Shown here in pieces: positions 30,134 through 40,322 of a stretch of 64,000 bases of DNA; the first letter of the stretch is position 1, and each line of letters begins with the position of its first letter. Under the pieces are notes generated by a model. It was given only the letters and a program-made list of their open reading frames with translations, did no database searches and was not told the DNA's origin. Made by a program: the position numbers and the translations under genes. Source of the stretch: Macrostomum hystrix (lineage: Eukaryota; Platyhelminthes; Macrostomidae); assembly GCA_950097015.1 (NCBI GenBank), contig CATNEN010000038.1, positions 15,928,001 to 15,992,000 on the forward strand. The letters are read 5' to 3'.

Positions 30134-33100
30134 TCAAAACACTGAATCATCCGTACCAGTTTCGGTCAGGAACTGCTTCCAGACAACCGGGAATCGGTTA
30201 AACACCGAGTCTTTGAACTGATCCCGATTAGTTGACAACTGGCGGACGCAGTATTTCAACAATTCCGAACCAATGTCCTGCCACCTACGAGTAGTCTCAT
30301 CGGTCAGTGCCAGCCAGGACTGGATTTCGCTGACTCGCTTTCGAATCATCTTCCTGTGCCGTTCGGCGTCAAACTGGCCGGGCCGTTTGGCGCCGAACGA
30401 GGCGGCGGCTTTGATCTTTTCGCGCAGAGCGCGCACCAGAATGTACCAGGCTGTTTTCTTTTTTAATAGGCCAATTACCTCCTGCTTGGCGTCGACAAAG
30501 TACAGAACCTCGCCTTCGTAGCCGTAGCCTCGACGAATCTGAAGCGGCGAGGGTTAAGATTCTGAGTAGTAACTGAGTGACAGAGCTGTCTAACGCGTGT
30601 GCCTGTATGACTAAACAGTATGACTGATTGCATGATGCACTGAATGACTAAACAGTATGACTGATTGCATGATGCACTGAATGACTAAACAGTATGACTG
30701 ATTGCATGATGCACTGAATGACTAAACAGTATGACTGATTGCATGATGCACTGAATGACTAAACAGTATGACTGATTGCATGATGCACTGAATGACTAAC
30801 CAGTATGACTGATTGCATGATGCACTGTATGACTAAACAGTATGACTGATTGCATGATGCACTGAATGACTAAACAGTATGACTGATTGCATGATGCACT
30901 GTATGACTAAACAGTATGACTGATTGCATGATTCACTGTATGACTAAACAGTATGACTGATTGCATGATGCACTGAGTGACTAAGCAGCATATGGTTTAA
31001 TTGCATAATCTAGTGCATGAGTACTTACCGTCTCGCAGACGGCCTCAAACTGCGCAGGGTCGCAGGTCTCGTAGCTGGTCGGGTCAAGGCCGAAGCTGTC
31101 GCGAGCTAAATCAATGGCAGTGTCTGGCGGCATGTAGGACATGCTGACGCTGTCAATATCGTGACTGGTGAACGTGATGAACTTTGGAATCGGCCTGATC
31201 GGTGTATTGAGGATTTTCGCGAGGTTTTGGAAGACGTCAGCGTGCGAAATACATTGCTAATATTACGATAGTAAACAGTAATAATAATAGTAATTATATT
31301 GCAGGAGGGCTGCGGGCAATAGCACATCATTTGGTGACACTAGACCCGCAGCCAGCGAGGAGGCAATTCTGCCCGTTTCGCTGACTCCTGAGCTCATACG
31401 CACACAGATACCGTATGTAGGTTTACGCTCACAGTTGTGTACATCTGCCCTGATCTTCTCAACGACAGTCAGTGTACACTCTCACTGTGCCTTGGAGGTT
31501 GGCCCCCACAATTTACGGAGGTTGGCGTAAATTGCACGACAAGCCTTTAAACCCTTTTTCAGGGTTAGCGTCCCAAATGAATGCGGCCTCGCTGCAGAAT
31601 CGAGCTCAGGGACCTTGGTGCCAACGCGTTAATCGCCCTGCCACCTAATCCCCGGAGTTCAAAGTAGAAATACCTTGCTTTTTCTCCTCCCGCCATAGTA
31701 TGAAGGGAGCGGAATTTCATGTGCGGCCCACAGCACAGCCGCAGCTATTGCGCGGCGCATCTGAAGGCTGCGTACGGCTGTTCAGTCCATAGACTGGTGG
31801 GACGTCACACACACTATCAATCACCCAGCCAATGCTGGTACCGATTTAACAGCTTGGTGGACTATAGTGGCAAAGGACACGAATTATTCCAGTGGAGTCA
31901 GGAATCGAACCCCCTTCTACGCAATGCAGACACATCTGTGCAAGGTGTACATCAGAAAGTTAGTTAGCGTTTCGAGAATTTCGTGTGCTCAGCGTTACTC
32001 AATTCCGGCCAAACCCTGCGTACTTCTACTTTTTTAAAAGAAACAAACATACGCATCATTAGTCAGCAGTTCAACATGCTGATGATCCTTATAAAGGATT
32101 TCAAACACGGCTGTCAGCGCCCGCTGCCTCAGGTAGGTAACAAAGGACTCCCGCTTATCAATCGGCAGCTGGTCAAAGTAGCGCAGAAAGTCGGCGCAGA
32201 ACTGTCTGGCTACTCGACATCTGTCATGCGTGAAATACTGCAGATCCTCTGCGCGCAGCGCCGACAAGCGTTGGATGGAAAAATATTTCTTTAGTTATTG
32301 CGCAAATAAAAAAAGCACGAAAAAGCTGCATTTACCAAATCTGCGAAACAAGACGTGATTATTCTTTGATCCGGCCAAAAAATAGTCGCAGCCAGCTAGT
32401 CTAATCACGGCCACGTGCAACGCCTCGCCGTTGGCTTTGCGAGTTCTAACTAGCCTCTTCGCTTCACCGATTGGCTTAGAGAAATACTGATACCACACCT
32501 GCAAGATGAACATTGTGAGGCTCGGAAGTAACCGCTATTTGATTTGATTGATTGAATAGAAGACCAGGGGGGCATTTCAAATACCCGCTGCCTACAAATA
32601 TACAACTTTCAAAGACGTCAGCATCGTCGAGATATTCAGCGATTCTTATCGAAGACCGTGGTGACAAGGACAACTAACATTTCTCTGCATAAACCTCTAC
32701 GGCAAATCCATATTGACTCAATAATCAGAGTTTATCTGTCGTAGGGACCCTTGTTCTCAACATCCCAGGCACCAGGGCACGCTTGATCGCCGTCTGGAGC
32801 ATCCGCGGCGACCGTCGGGACCTTCATCAAAAGCGGTCGTCTTTAAGATGCCGATTTTGTGCTTTTGTTGGTCCCCGACCATGGTACCCGACGGTCGCCG
32901 CTCCAGGCGGCGATGAAGGGGACCATGGTGATTGGGATGCAAAGGTCCCTGCGATTAATTGACATTGTTTGTGAATTTTGTAAGCACAAAAATACGCCTA
33001 TAGTGGTTGTTTTCGTCCCGACGTGAATCGTTTAATATCTCGACGATGTTTTGTGATTCTCGAAAGTTTTAGCCTTGTGTTCAGGATTTTTATGGCGATT

Positions 33101-34156
33101 GGCGAAATATTTAAAGGTATACAGAAATAAGAAAAATGTGGTATTTTAAATACCCTCTAGTGGTCTATTTTATTTAAAATACCAAATTATTTAAAATAAT
33201 TTATCAAACACGCTTGCTGATTTAGAAACCGACCTGGTCAGCCACATTCTCCGATCTGTCATCGTCGTCGCCTGAGCCGCCGGTGAACTTTCTCAACGCT
33301 TTCAACGCCACATAGGTGCCATGCGGTGCCGACTGTCCATCCGAGCTGTCTGTGTCACCGGCACCCTTTTTAAATAGTCGCACCTCTAGCACGGTGTTGC
33401 CACGGGCAACCATTTTACGCAGATCTGCGTGCCTGTCGTAAATAGCGTCGTCTGGGCCATATTTTACCTTCACCTACCAGGCAGAGAATGTTTCTAGTTT
33501 AATATACAAAACCCGAAGCTTAATTAGATATGTAATAATTATTAATAATAATTAATTGCACCTGCCCAATCGGGTCAGATTTGCAGCTATTGCGCGGTGA
33601 ATCTGAAGGATGCGTACGGCTGTTCAGTCCATGGACTTAGGAGTGCCGCACCCACCCTTGATTGCCCCAGCTTGTACCCGCGAGCCAATCACAAATTTAA
33701 GCGAAGGGGGGTCAAAATTGCTAGTTAAATATACAAAAACAAGATTTAGGGAAGGGGTTTTATCGAAGAAGCACATCGATTCCATTGTTTATCGCACAAC
33801 ACAATTTCGCTGTGCAGCCAAAGTAAAAAAATTAAATGCAATTTAAACGAAGCACGAATATTACTTAACTAACCTGAACATCGTGTAAAATGCACTGATA
33901 ACCCTTGGGCAGGATGCAGTCTGGCACTGTTGTTGTATGCATCTTAACATGAGAATGATTTGAAGCCCAGTGCAGATATCTGTCAGTTTTAATAAGGGAA
34001 GATTATTAACATCGATCGATAGAATGAGAACAGCGTTGACTAAACGTACAAGTGCTCGAATTACCTCTCGCCCTGTTCATTGCGCTCTGCCCAGGAAGGA
34101 CAGGAATCAGAAGCAGCTGATTTTGAGCGCGAATCTTCATCAACTGCTTCTGACAT
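30134..34156 (-). CDS. RNA ligase / covalent nucleotidyltransferase-like protein, seven exons
   Basis: Exons on the minus strand: 34156-34065, 33979-33874, 33473-33234, 32498-32336, 32248-32049, 31256-31029 and 30538-30134; all joints keep frame, giving about 477 aa. I do not recognise a named gene, but the nucleotidyltransferase motifs occur in order: motif I KANGE (Lys167), a KxxG lysine that would carry AMP; Ia FLAGSKNNHVLFR (about 186-198); III TAVFEILYKDHQHVEL (about 246-261); IV EGEVLYF (about 351-357); V GLLKKKTAWY (about 366-375). Motifs, spacing and an Arg/Lys-rich C-terminal helical region resemble T4 Rnl1 or Trl1-type RNA ligases rather than DNA ligases or capping enzymes. It has no polynucleotide kinase P-loop or phosphodiesterase HxT motifs. 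The ATG is 2 nt after a TTTGCAG acceptor. Exon 5 has a weaker donor (GTTTGT). Activity and substrate are inferred. Confidence 0.8.
30590..30985. repeat. 37-bp minisatellite in intron 6 of the RNA ligase-like gene
   Basis: About ten copies with core ACTAAACAGTATGACTGATT followed by GCATGATGCACTGAATG. It occupies nearly the whole 490-bp intron between exons 6 and 7. Confidence 0.95.
31320..31665 (-). mobile_element. tRNA-derived SINE, family B
   Basis: On the minus strand a tRNA-like head (GGCAGGGCGATTAACGCG, then GGTCCCTGAGCTCGATTC as a B box) is followed by a body that matches the reverse complement of 35690-35905: CAGTGTACACT, GATGTACACA, CTGACTCCTGAGC and CCGCAGCCAGCGAGGA pieces. It lies in intron 5 of the RNA ligase-like gene, in gene sense. 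Confidence 0.7.
31705..31955 (-). mobile_element. tRNA-derived SINE, family A
   Basis: Minus-strand copy: the B box GGTTCGATTCC near 31900-31910, the body AGCTGTTAAATCGGTACCAG, and the 3' domain CAGTCTATGGACTGAACAGC near 31785, then GCGCAATAGCTGCGGCTG. It sits next to the family B SINE in the same intron, in the same orientation. Confidence 0.85.
32540..33175. mobile_element. Fold-back (long inverted-repeat) element in intron 3 of the RNA ligase-like gene
   Basis: Left arm (32540-32690) and right arm (33000-33175) are inverted, diverged copies: both carry a TATTT-AAATACC end box next to a TGGTCT motif and an inner CATCGTCGAGATATT block followed by ACGATTC-like sequence. Between them lies a GC-rich near-palindrome (32735-32955) with ends GTAGGGACC and GGTCCCTGC and an inner pair GGCGACCGTCGGG / CCCGACGGTCGCC. 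No ORF is present. Single arms occur at 26160 and 61650. Confidence 0.65.
33552..33690 (-). mobile_element. Truncated SINE, family A (3' part)
   Basis: Minus-strand copy holding only the distal part: TCCATGGACTGAACAGCC near 33620, then CGCGCAATAGCTGCAAATC and an AT-rich tail. The tRNA-like head is missing. It lies in intron 2 of the RNA ligase-like gene. Confidence 0.75.
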
Positions 34157-34749
34157 TGCTGCAAATTACAAATTAAAGTATTAAAATTATATTTCAATAG
34201 TTTTTTTAAACATAGGCTACATAAATTAGACTAAGTGACTTGAGTGAGTCATCATACTGTATGATTTCTGAGTCACCAGAAGTACAGCAGTCTCCAATTG
34301 AATAAAAAAGCAAAAAACAGTTAGCACACACGTGAACACCGTGCTCCGGCGAAATGATCCTTATTAACTTAGCATTAGTCTCAAAACAGTATATATATCA
34401 TCAGGAAAGTGCACAATCCGTTATAAATTTATCATTATAAATTAAAAACACAAGACTAACATGATTGCTCATGAGGACACATAGGAAAATAATATACAGC
34501 TGATATAGCTGTAGCTACATAATATTTTACTCATAAAAAGTATTCCATTAAATATGCAAAATTTACAAAATTTAGTTGCCGTATTGTTTAGACCTATATA
34601 ATAACAATTATATTATTTCTGTACTTTCCAATTGACACGGAAAAATATACTAAGGTTTGAGTTAGCATTTATCAAAGTCAGGCTCTTATAGATCATGTAG
34701 ATGATTATTTTAGTCAATGTGATTAATAGCGCTTCACTGATAACATCTT
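34157..34749. other. AT-rich DNA upstream of the RNA ligase-like gene
   Basis: No gene recognised. It would contain the ligase gene's promoter or outron. A branch-point/pyrimidine region and TTTGCAG acceptor lie directly before the start codon. Confidence 0.5.
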
Positions 34750-34960
34750 GAGATGGTCTACATCGAAGGGATAGAGATATTGTCGATATTTTGTACATCG
34801 AAGGGTAGGGAATCGTCGATTGTGTACATTGAAGGAGAGAGGAAATTGTCAATTGCGTACATAGAAGGGGTAGGGAAATTGTCTAGTGTGTACATCAAAG
34901 GGCTAGGAAATTCGTCACTTGTGTACATCGAAGGGGTAGAGAGATTGTCGAGAGTATGAA
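34750..34960. repeat. Degenerate 31-36-bp tandem repeat
   Basis: Six imperfect copies around TGTACATCGAAGGGGTAGGG and AAATTGTCGA. Copies differ by several substitutions and small indels, so this is an older array than the intronic ones. It lies between the RNA ligase-like gene and ATG13. Confidence 0.8.
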
Positions 34961-35689
34961 TAATAGTATAAACTTTATTTTTCATTCTTCCCTTTTATGC
35001 TGTGAGAAAGAAATAAAGAAGAATATTAAAATATTTTAAAATATCGTACTAGTACAAAACGTTTAGATGCAATAGCAAAAAAGCAGTTTAATAAATAGAT
35101 TAGAACTAATAAAATATCATTCCGGATACAAAACAGCTACATCCTAATTACTTACAAAGCAACGCATGAGATTATGAAGAATTAAATTTAAAAAACCGGA
35201 GATATTGATCTTTTGAGGTTTCGAAGGAGGTTTAACGGTTTGACTGATTTACTCACAGGGCATGCAAGGATGTCTTTTCAGAACACGAATTAAATACAAC
35301 GCAGTACGCATCAATTTAAGATAAAGCTTTCCTCATTCCTTCACTTTGTCGGACCAAAACTTAACACACAATAGCGTAATGCAGTAGGCAAATAATTATT
35401 ATTACATGTTTATATCGCGTTGCGTCACAATTAGTTATAAATAAAAAAGGCTAGATGACGGCTATGGAGAGCAATTTGCAGAGGGATAGAGCAACGATGT
35501 AAGAAATTATTAAATGAAAGACTGAACAATTTTTTACATTCGAAATTAAATAACTATTAAATGATAACAGTTTAAAACATTTCTGTGCTTTGATAAGCAA
35601 CTAGGTAAATGATTAGGGCGATACCAGGCTACCAGGCATGTTAAAAACACTGTCTGTGTATCAATTGTAGAAGGAATTTATATATATTT
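34961..35689. other. AT-rich intergenic DNA, nothing recognised
   Basis: No ORF, RNA gene or repeat could be supported in this stretch. Confidence 0.5.
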
Positions 35690-35905
35690 TTGGGGCGCAG
35701 CTGCGGAGAGAAAGCTCGGTGGCTGGCTTGAAAGTGTACACTTCCTGACGGTGAGAAGAAAGTCAGTGCAGATGTACACACCTGTGTGAGCGTGTGCCTG
35801 CGTACGGTGTTTGTGTTTGTGTGTGCTCAGGAGTCAGCGAATAGGGCGGAATCGTATCCTCGCTGGCTGCAGGTCTAGTATCACCATTTCCCGAGCTTCC
35901 TAAAG
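35690..35905 (+). mobile_element. SINE family B, body only
   Basis: Plus-strand match to the reverse complement of 31320-31500: AGTGTACACTTCC, GTGCAGATGTACACA, CTCAGGAGTCAGCGAATAGG and CCTCGCTGGCTGCAGGTCTA. No tRNA-like head is evident. It forms an inverted pair with the copy 4.3 kb to the left. Confidence 0.65.
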
Positions 35906-35968
35906 CTTTAACAACAGGTCTACAAGCTCCTGCTACAGCCAGCTAATCTATAACCGCATCGACCGAGC

Positions 35969-38900
35969 TCACGCAGCGTGGCAGTCCGCGTCTTCCCTAG
36001 CCAGAATGTCGTTCAACAGCAGGTCAAAGTCGGCTAGATCGCGTTCGAAAAAGTCCAACTGCTGCGGAATAGCGCCGATGCGGCTAGCCAGAGGACCGCA
36101 GCCCGCAAACATGCTCAGCCGGATGTTCAACGACTTCAGGCGACGCACCAGCTGCTGACGTCGCTCCTCCGCTTCCGCCTCGGAAACTGCCGCGGTAGCG
36201 TCGTCATCAGCGTTGGCAAAACAGGCGGCCAGCTGACTGTCGGTCATGGAGGCCTGCGGATAGTTTGAGAAGCAAAGTATCAAGTTAGTCTGTCTGACCA
36301 GCTTTACAGACTGGTCACTGGTCTGGTGCAAATATTGCCTAATATCACCTTCTTCTGGGTAACTAAAAGTTTTCTCTCAGTAACTGAAGTGTCTTCTCTG
36401 TTACGGAAGTGTCTTCTCTGTTACGGAAGTGTCTTCTCTGTTACGGAAGTGTCTTCTCTGTTACGGAAGTGTCTTCTCTGTTACGGAAGTGTCTTCTATG
36501 TAACTGAAGTGTCTTCTATGTAACTGAAGTGTCTTCTATGTAACTGAAGTGTCTTCTATGTAACTGAAGTGTCTTCTATGTAACTGAAGTGTCTTCTATG
36601 TAACTGAAGTGTCTTCTTGTTAACTGAAGTGTCTTCTCTGTACAAGACTTGGCTCCTCTGTAATTGAAGTGCCTCTTCTGTAACTGAAGTGTCTACTATG
36701 TAACTGAAGTGTCTTCTCGGTAACTGAAGTGTCCTCAATGTAACTGAAGTGTCTTCTCGGTAACTGAAGAAGAACAAGAATTGTACAAGAATTGGCTCCT
36801 CTGTAATTGAAGTGCCTCTTCTGTAACTGAAGTGTCTTCTATGTAACTGAAGTGTCCTCAATGTAACTGAAGTGTCTTCTCGGTAACTGAAGTGTCTTCT
36901 CGTTAAATGAAGTGTCTTTTCTGTACAAGACTTGGCTCCTCTGTAATTGAAGTGCCTCTTCTGTAACTGAAGTGTCTACTATGCAACTGAAGTGTCTACT
37001 ATGTAACTGAAGTGTCTACTATGTAACTGAAGTGTCTTCTCGGTAACTGAAGAAGAACAAGAATTGTACAAGAATTGGCTCCTCTGTAATTGAAGTGCCT
37101 CTTCTGTAACTGAAGTGTCTTCTATGTAACTGAAGTGTCTTCTTGTTAACTGAAGTGTCTTCTCTGTACAAGACTTGGCTCCTCTGTAATTGAAGTGCCT
37201 CTTCTGTAACTGAAGTGTCTACTATGCAACTGAAGTGTCTACTATGTAACTGAAGTGTCTTCTCGGTAACTGAAGTGTCCTCAATGTAACTGAAGTGTCT
37301 TCTCGGTAACTGAAGAAGAACAAGAATTGTACAAGAATTGGCTCCTCTGTAATTGAAGTGCCTCTTCTGTAACTGAAGTGTCCTCAATGTAACTGAAGTG
37401 TCTTCTCGGTAACTGAAGTGTCTACTATGTAACTGAAGTGTCTACTACGTAACTGAAGTGTCTACTATGTAACTGAAGTGTCTACTATGTAACTGAAGTG
37501 TCTACTATGTAACTGAAGTGTCTACTATGTAACTGAAGTGTCTACTACGTAACTGAAGTGTCTTCTATGTAACTGAAGTGTCTACTATGTAACTGAAGTG
37601 TCTACTACGTAACTGAAGTGTCTTCTATGTAACTGAAGTGTCTACTATGTAACTGAAGTGTCTACTACGTAACTGAAGTGTCTTCTATGTAACTGAAGTG
37701 TCTACTATGTAACTGAAGTGTCTACTACGTAACTGAAGTGTCTTCTATGTAACTGAAGTGTCTACTATGTAACTGAAGTGTCTACTACGTAACTGAAGTG
37801 TCTTCTATGTAACTGAAGTGTCTACTATGTAACTGAAGTGTCTACTACGTAACTGAAGTGTCTTCTATGTAACTGAAGTGTCTACTATGTAACTGAAGTG
37901 TCTACTACGTAACTGAAGTGTCTTCTATGTAACTGAAGTGTCTACTATGTAACTGAAGTGTCTACTACGTAACTGAAGTGTCTTCTATGTAACTGAAGTG
38001 TCTTCTCTGTAACTGATGTGTCTCCTCTGTAACTGAAGTGTCTTCCCCGTAACTGAAATGTCTTCTATGTAACTGAAGTGTCTTCTCTGTAACTGATGTG
38101 TCTCCTCTGTAACTGAAGTGTCTTCCCCGTAACTGAAGTGTCTTCCCCGTAACTGAAATGTCTTCTCTATGAGTGAAGTGCTGTAACTGAAATGTCTCCT
38201 CTGCACCTGCAGTGTATTCTCCGTAACTCGGAAACTAAACTCTCAGCCTTTAAAGAGTGTTCTTAGTGAAGGAACCTTGGGTGTTCTCTGGACTACCAAA
38301 AAGTGTCTAGTTAGGTAATTTACATTTAAAAATATTTTTTTAAAAAGCAAATCAGAGACAAATAAAAAAGTAGAAAATGAACTGAACTCACATCAATAAC
38401 AGCTGTTTGTTCCACTGCGCCAGCTTTCGATTGAAATGCCAATTCCTCTTGTGCGCTACTGCTACTACTAGCAGTAGCATCGCCATCCTCGTCCTCTTCC
38501 TCTTCTTCGTCATCTTCCTCATCCTCGTCTTCATCTTCTTCGTCGACTTCTGTAGATGAGGGCTCCGCGGTGGTGGACAAACATCGACGGGATGAAATTC
38601 TAGGTGGCGGAGTTGGCGCCGAATTCAATTTCGCTCTGCGCTCTCTGTCGACTTCGTTGCGGTCGTTGACGCCAACTTCGTCGTCTTCAGCAGCGACTGG
38701 CTGACAGCCAGCAGCCAGTGAGGCCTCCAGATGCCGCGGATCTAGACCGTCACCTGAATACGGAAGATAATATACAGTGTTCAATTGAAAACCGTGGTAA
38801 AAGCCATGCATAATATATTCTCTAGATTTCTAGATGCTAGCCGTCAAAGTCTCAATCACTGCGGCAATGGGCAAAATGCGACTGCCGTTTTCGCTCCTTG

Positions 38901-40322
38901 CGAGAAAAAGCCGACAATGGGATTGAGATTTTGAATTCAGTAGCTTAAAGGGACATTAGAAAATTTTTTTAGAAATCTAACTTAAAAAATCACAAAGTGC
39001 GAGTATTAAGTCCATACGAAAATTCTCACCTGACCGATAGCAGCAGGTCAGGGTCAGCTGGCCGGCCGCTGTGCGCACGGAAGCGATTCGACGCTCGCGC
39101 GAATCCGAGCCGAGAGCGGCTGTGGCGGCGGCGCTGGCAGCGCTGGATGCGCCGTCGACTGCGCCGCCGTTGCTGCTACTGCTACTGCTGCCGCGTCGAA
39201 TATTGAAGCACATTAGCCAGCGATCGCTGACCTGTTGCCGTCTGGCAATGCGATAAGCCGGCAGGACGCGACTTAGAGACCAGAGAGCCTTCAGAGCGAC
39301 CACAAGTCGGTCAAAGGTTTTCATCCGCTTGATAGCCGGGTCCGAGTCTTCGTCGGAGAAGTGAAATGTCCACACCTATGCAATAAGGAAAGAATATATT
39401 ATAATCTTACTTTGTCTTTGAAAACCTCTTTGATAAGGATGTCTATATCTCAATTACCAATACCTCCCGTGTCTTCCACCCTCCAATGTCTGCAGTGTCT
39501 TTGCCACCTTATCATTAAATCTCCTGTCTTCCCACCACATCCTCTCAATCCTCAGTAGAATCCCCTGCCATACCTGCCTTATCTCACAATCCCGAGTAGA
39601 ATCCCCTGTCATACCTGCCTTATCTCACAATCCCGAGTAGAATCCCCTGTCATACCTGCCTTATCTCACAATCCCGAGTAGAATCCCCTGCCATACCTGC
39701 CTTATCTCACAATCCCGAGTAGAATCCCCTGCCATACCTGCCTTATCTCACAATCCCGAGTAGAATCCCCTGCCACACCTGCCATATCTCACAATCCCGA
39801 GTAGAATCCCCTATCATACCTGCCTTATCTCACAATCCCGAGTAGAATCCCCTGTCATACCTGCCTTATCTCACAATCCCGAGTAGAATCCCCTGCCATA
39901 CCTGCCTTATCTCACAATCCCGAGTAGAATCCCCTGTCATACCTGCCTTATCTCACAATCCCGAGTAGAATCCCGTCTTATCTTTCAATACCCCGCCTTC
40001 ACCACTTCATAGTAAGCAGCATTAAACGCACCTCCAAAAAGACTCGTGCCTGACTCCGTTCAGAGCACAGGTAGATCTCGACAGAGTGGCTGTCATTATT
40101 GCGCAATTCAAAATTGCTACTAAACTGGCCTTTGATTGACACGGCAATACTGGGATCATCTTCTAGCGATAGGCCGAGAGACACCTGTGGACTATAAACC
40201 TTGCAACTGCAGCGAAACACCTTACTGGATCGACTCTGCAGGATAACTTGAATGGCCCGAAATATGAAATATCGTATTAACTTGTGCACTAGACGCCTGT
40301 CCTCTTGCTGGCTTGGCTCCAT
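35969..40322 (-). CDS. ATG13: ATG13, autophagy initiation (ULK1 complex) subunit
   Basis: ATG13 bridges ULK1/ATG1 with FIP200 and ATG101 to start autophagosome formation. Exons on the minus strand are 40322-40032, 39375-39030, 38753-38392 and 36253-35969, all in phase, about 427 aa. Exons 1-2 encode the HORMA domain: LVHKLIRYFIFRAIQVILQS near the start, SVEIYLCSE, then FDRLVVALKALWSLSRVLPA followed by YRIARRQ, and GQLTLTCCYRSG. They follow human ATG13 closely, with a Ser/Ala-rich insert in the HORMA loop. Exon 3 is a disordered linker with a long Glu/Asp run. Exon 4 ends with AIPQQLDFFERDLADFDLLL, resembling the conserved C-terminus of ATG13. The protein is shorter than the human one (about 517 aa), mainly in the linker. 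The ATG lies 1 nt after a YAG (GACCAGTTAG). Introns 1 and 3 contain minisatellites. Confidence 0.88.
36370..38220. repeat. 20-bp minisatellite in ATG13 intron 3
   Basis: About 90 copies of GTCTTCTATGTAACTGAAGT and variants. Two higher-order levels are visible. Between about 37540 and 37990 a 60-bp trimer (TACTATG, TACTACG, TTCTATG types in fixed order) repeats seven or more times. Between about 36640 and 37390 longer blocks marked by TGTACAAGACTTGGCTCCTC or TGTACAAGAATTGGCTCCTC recur. In gene sense each unit contains CACTTCAG, an acceptor look-alike. Confidence 0.97.
39575..39985. repeat. 41-bp minisatellite in ATG13 intron 1
   Basis: About ten copies with core TCACAATCCCGAGTAGAATC followed by CCCTGTCATACCTGCCTTATC. 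In gene sense (minus) each copy holds GGCAGGTATG, a 5' splice-site look-alike. It fills most of the 656-bp intron. Confidence 0.95.

Noticed and set aside
31106-31330. Minus-strand ORF in another frame over ligase exon 6
   Set aside because: The frame ending in CET joined to IRRGYGYEGEV carries the conserved sequence and the right splice phases on both sides; this one does not.
32245-32290. Ligase exon 5 starting at the upstream TAAAG acceptor
   Set aside because: It would leave a 47-nt intron and the wrong phase. The GCGCAG acceptor before 32248 gives the correct phase.
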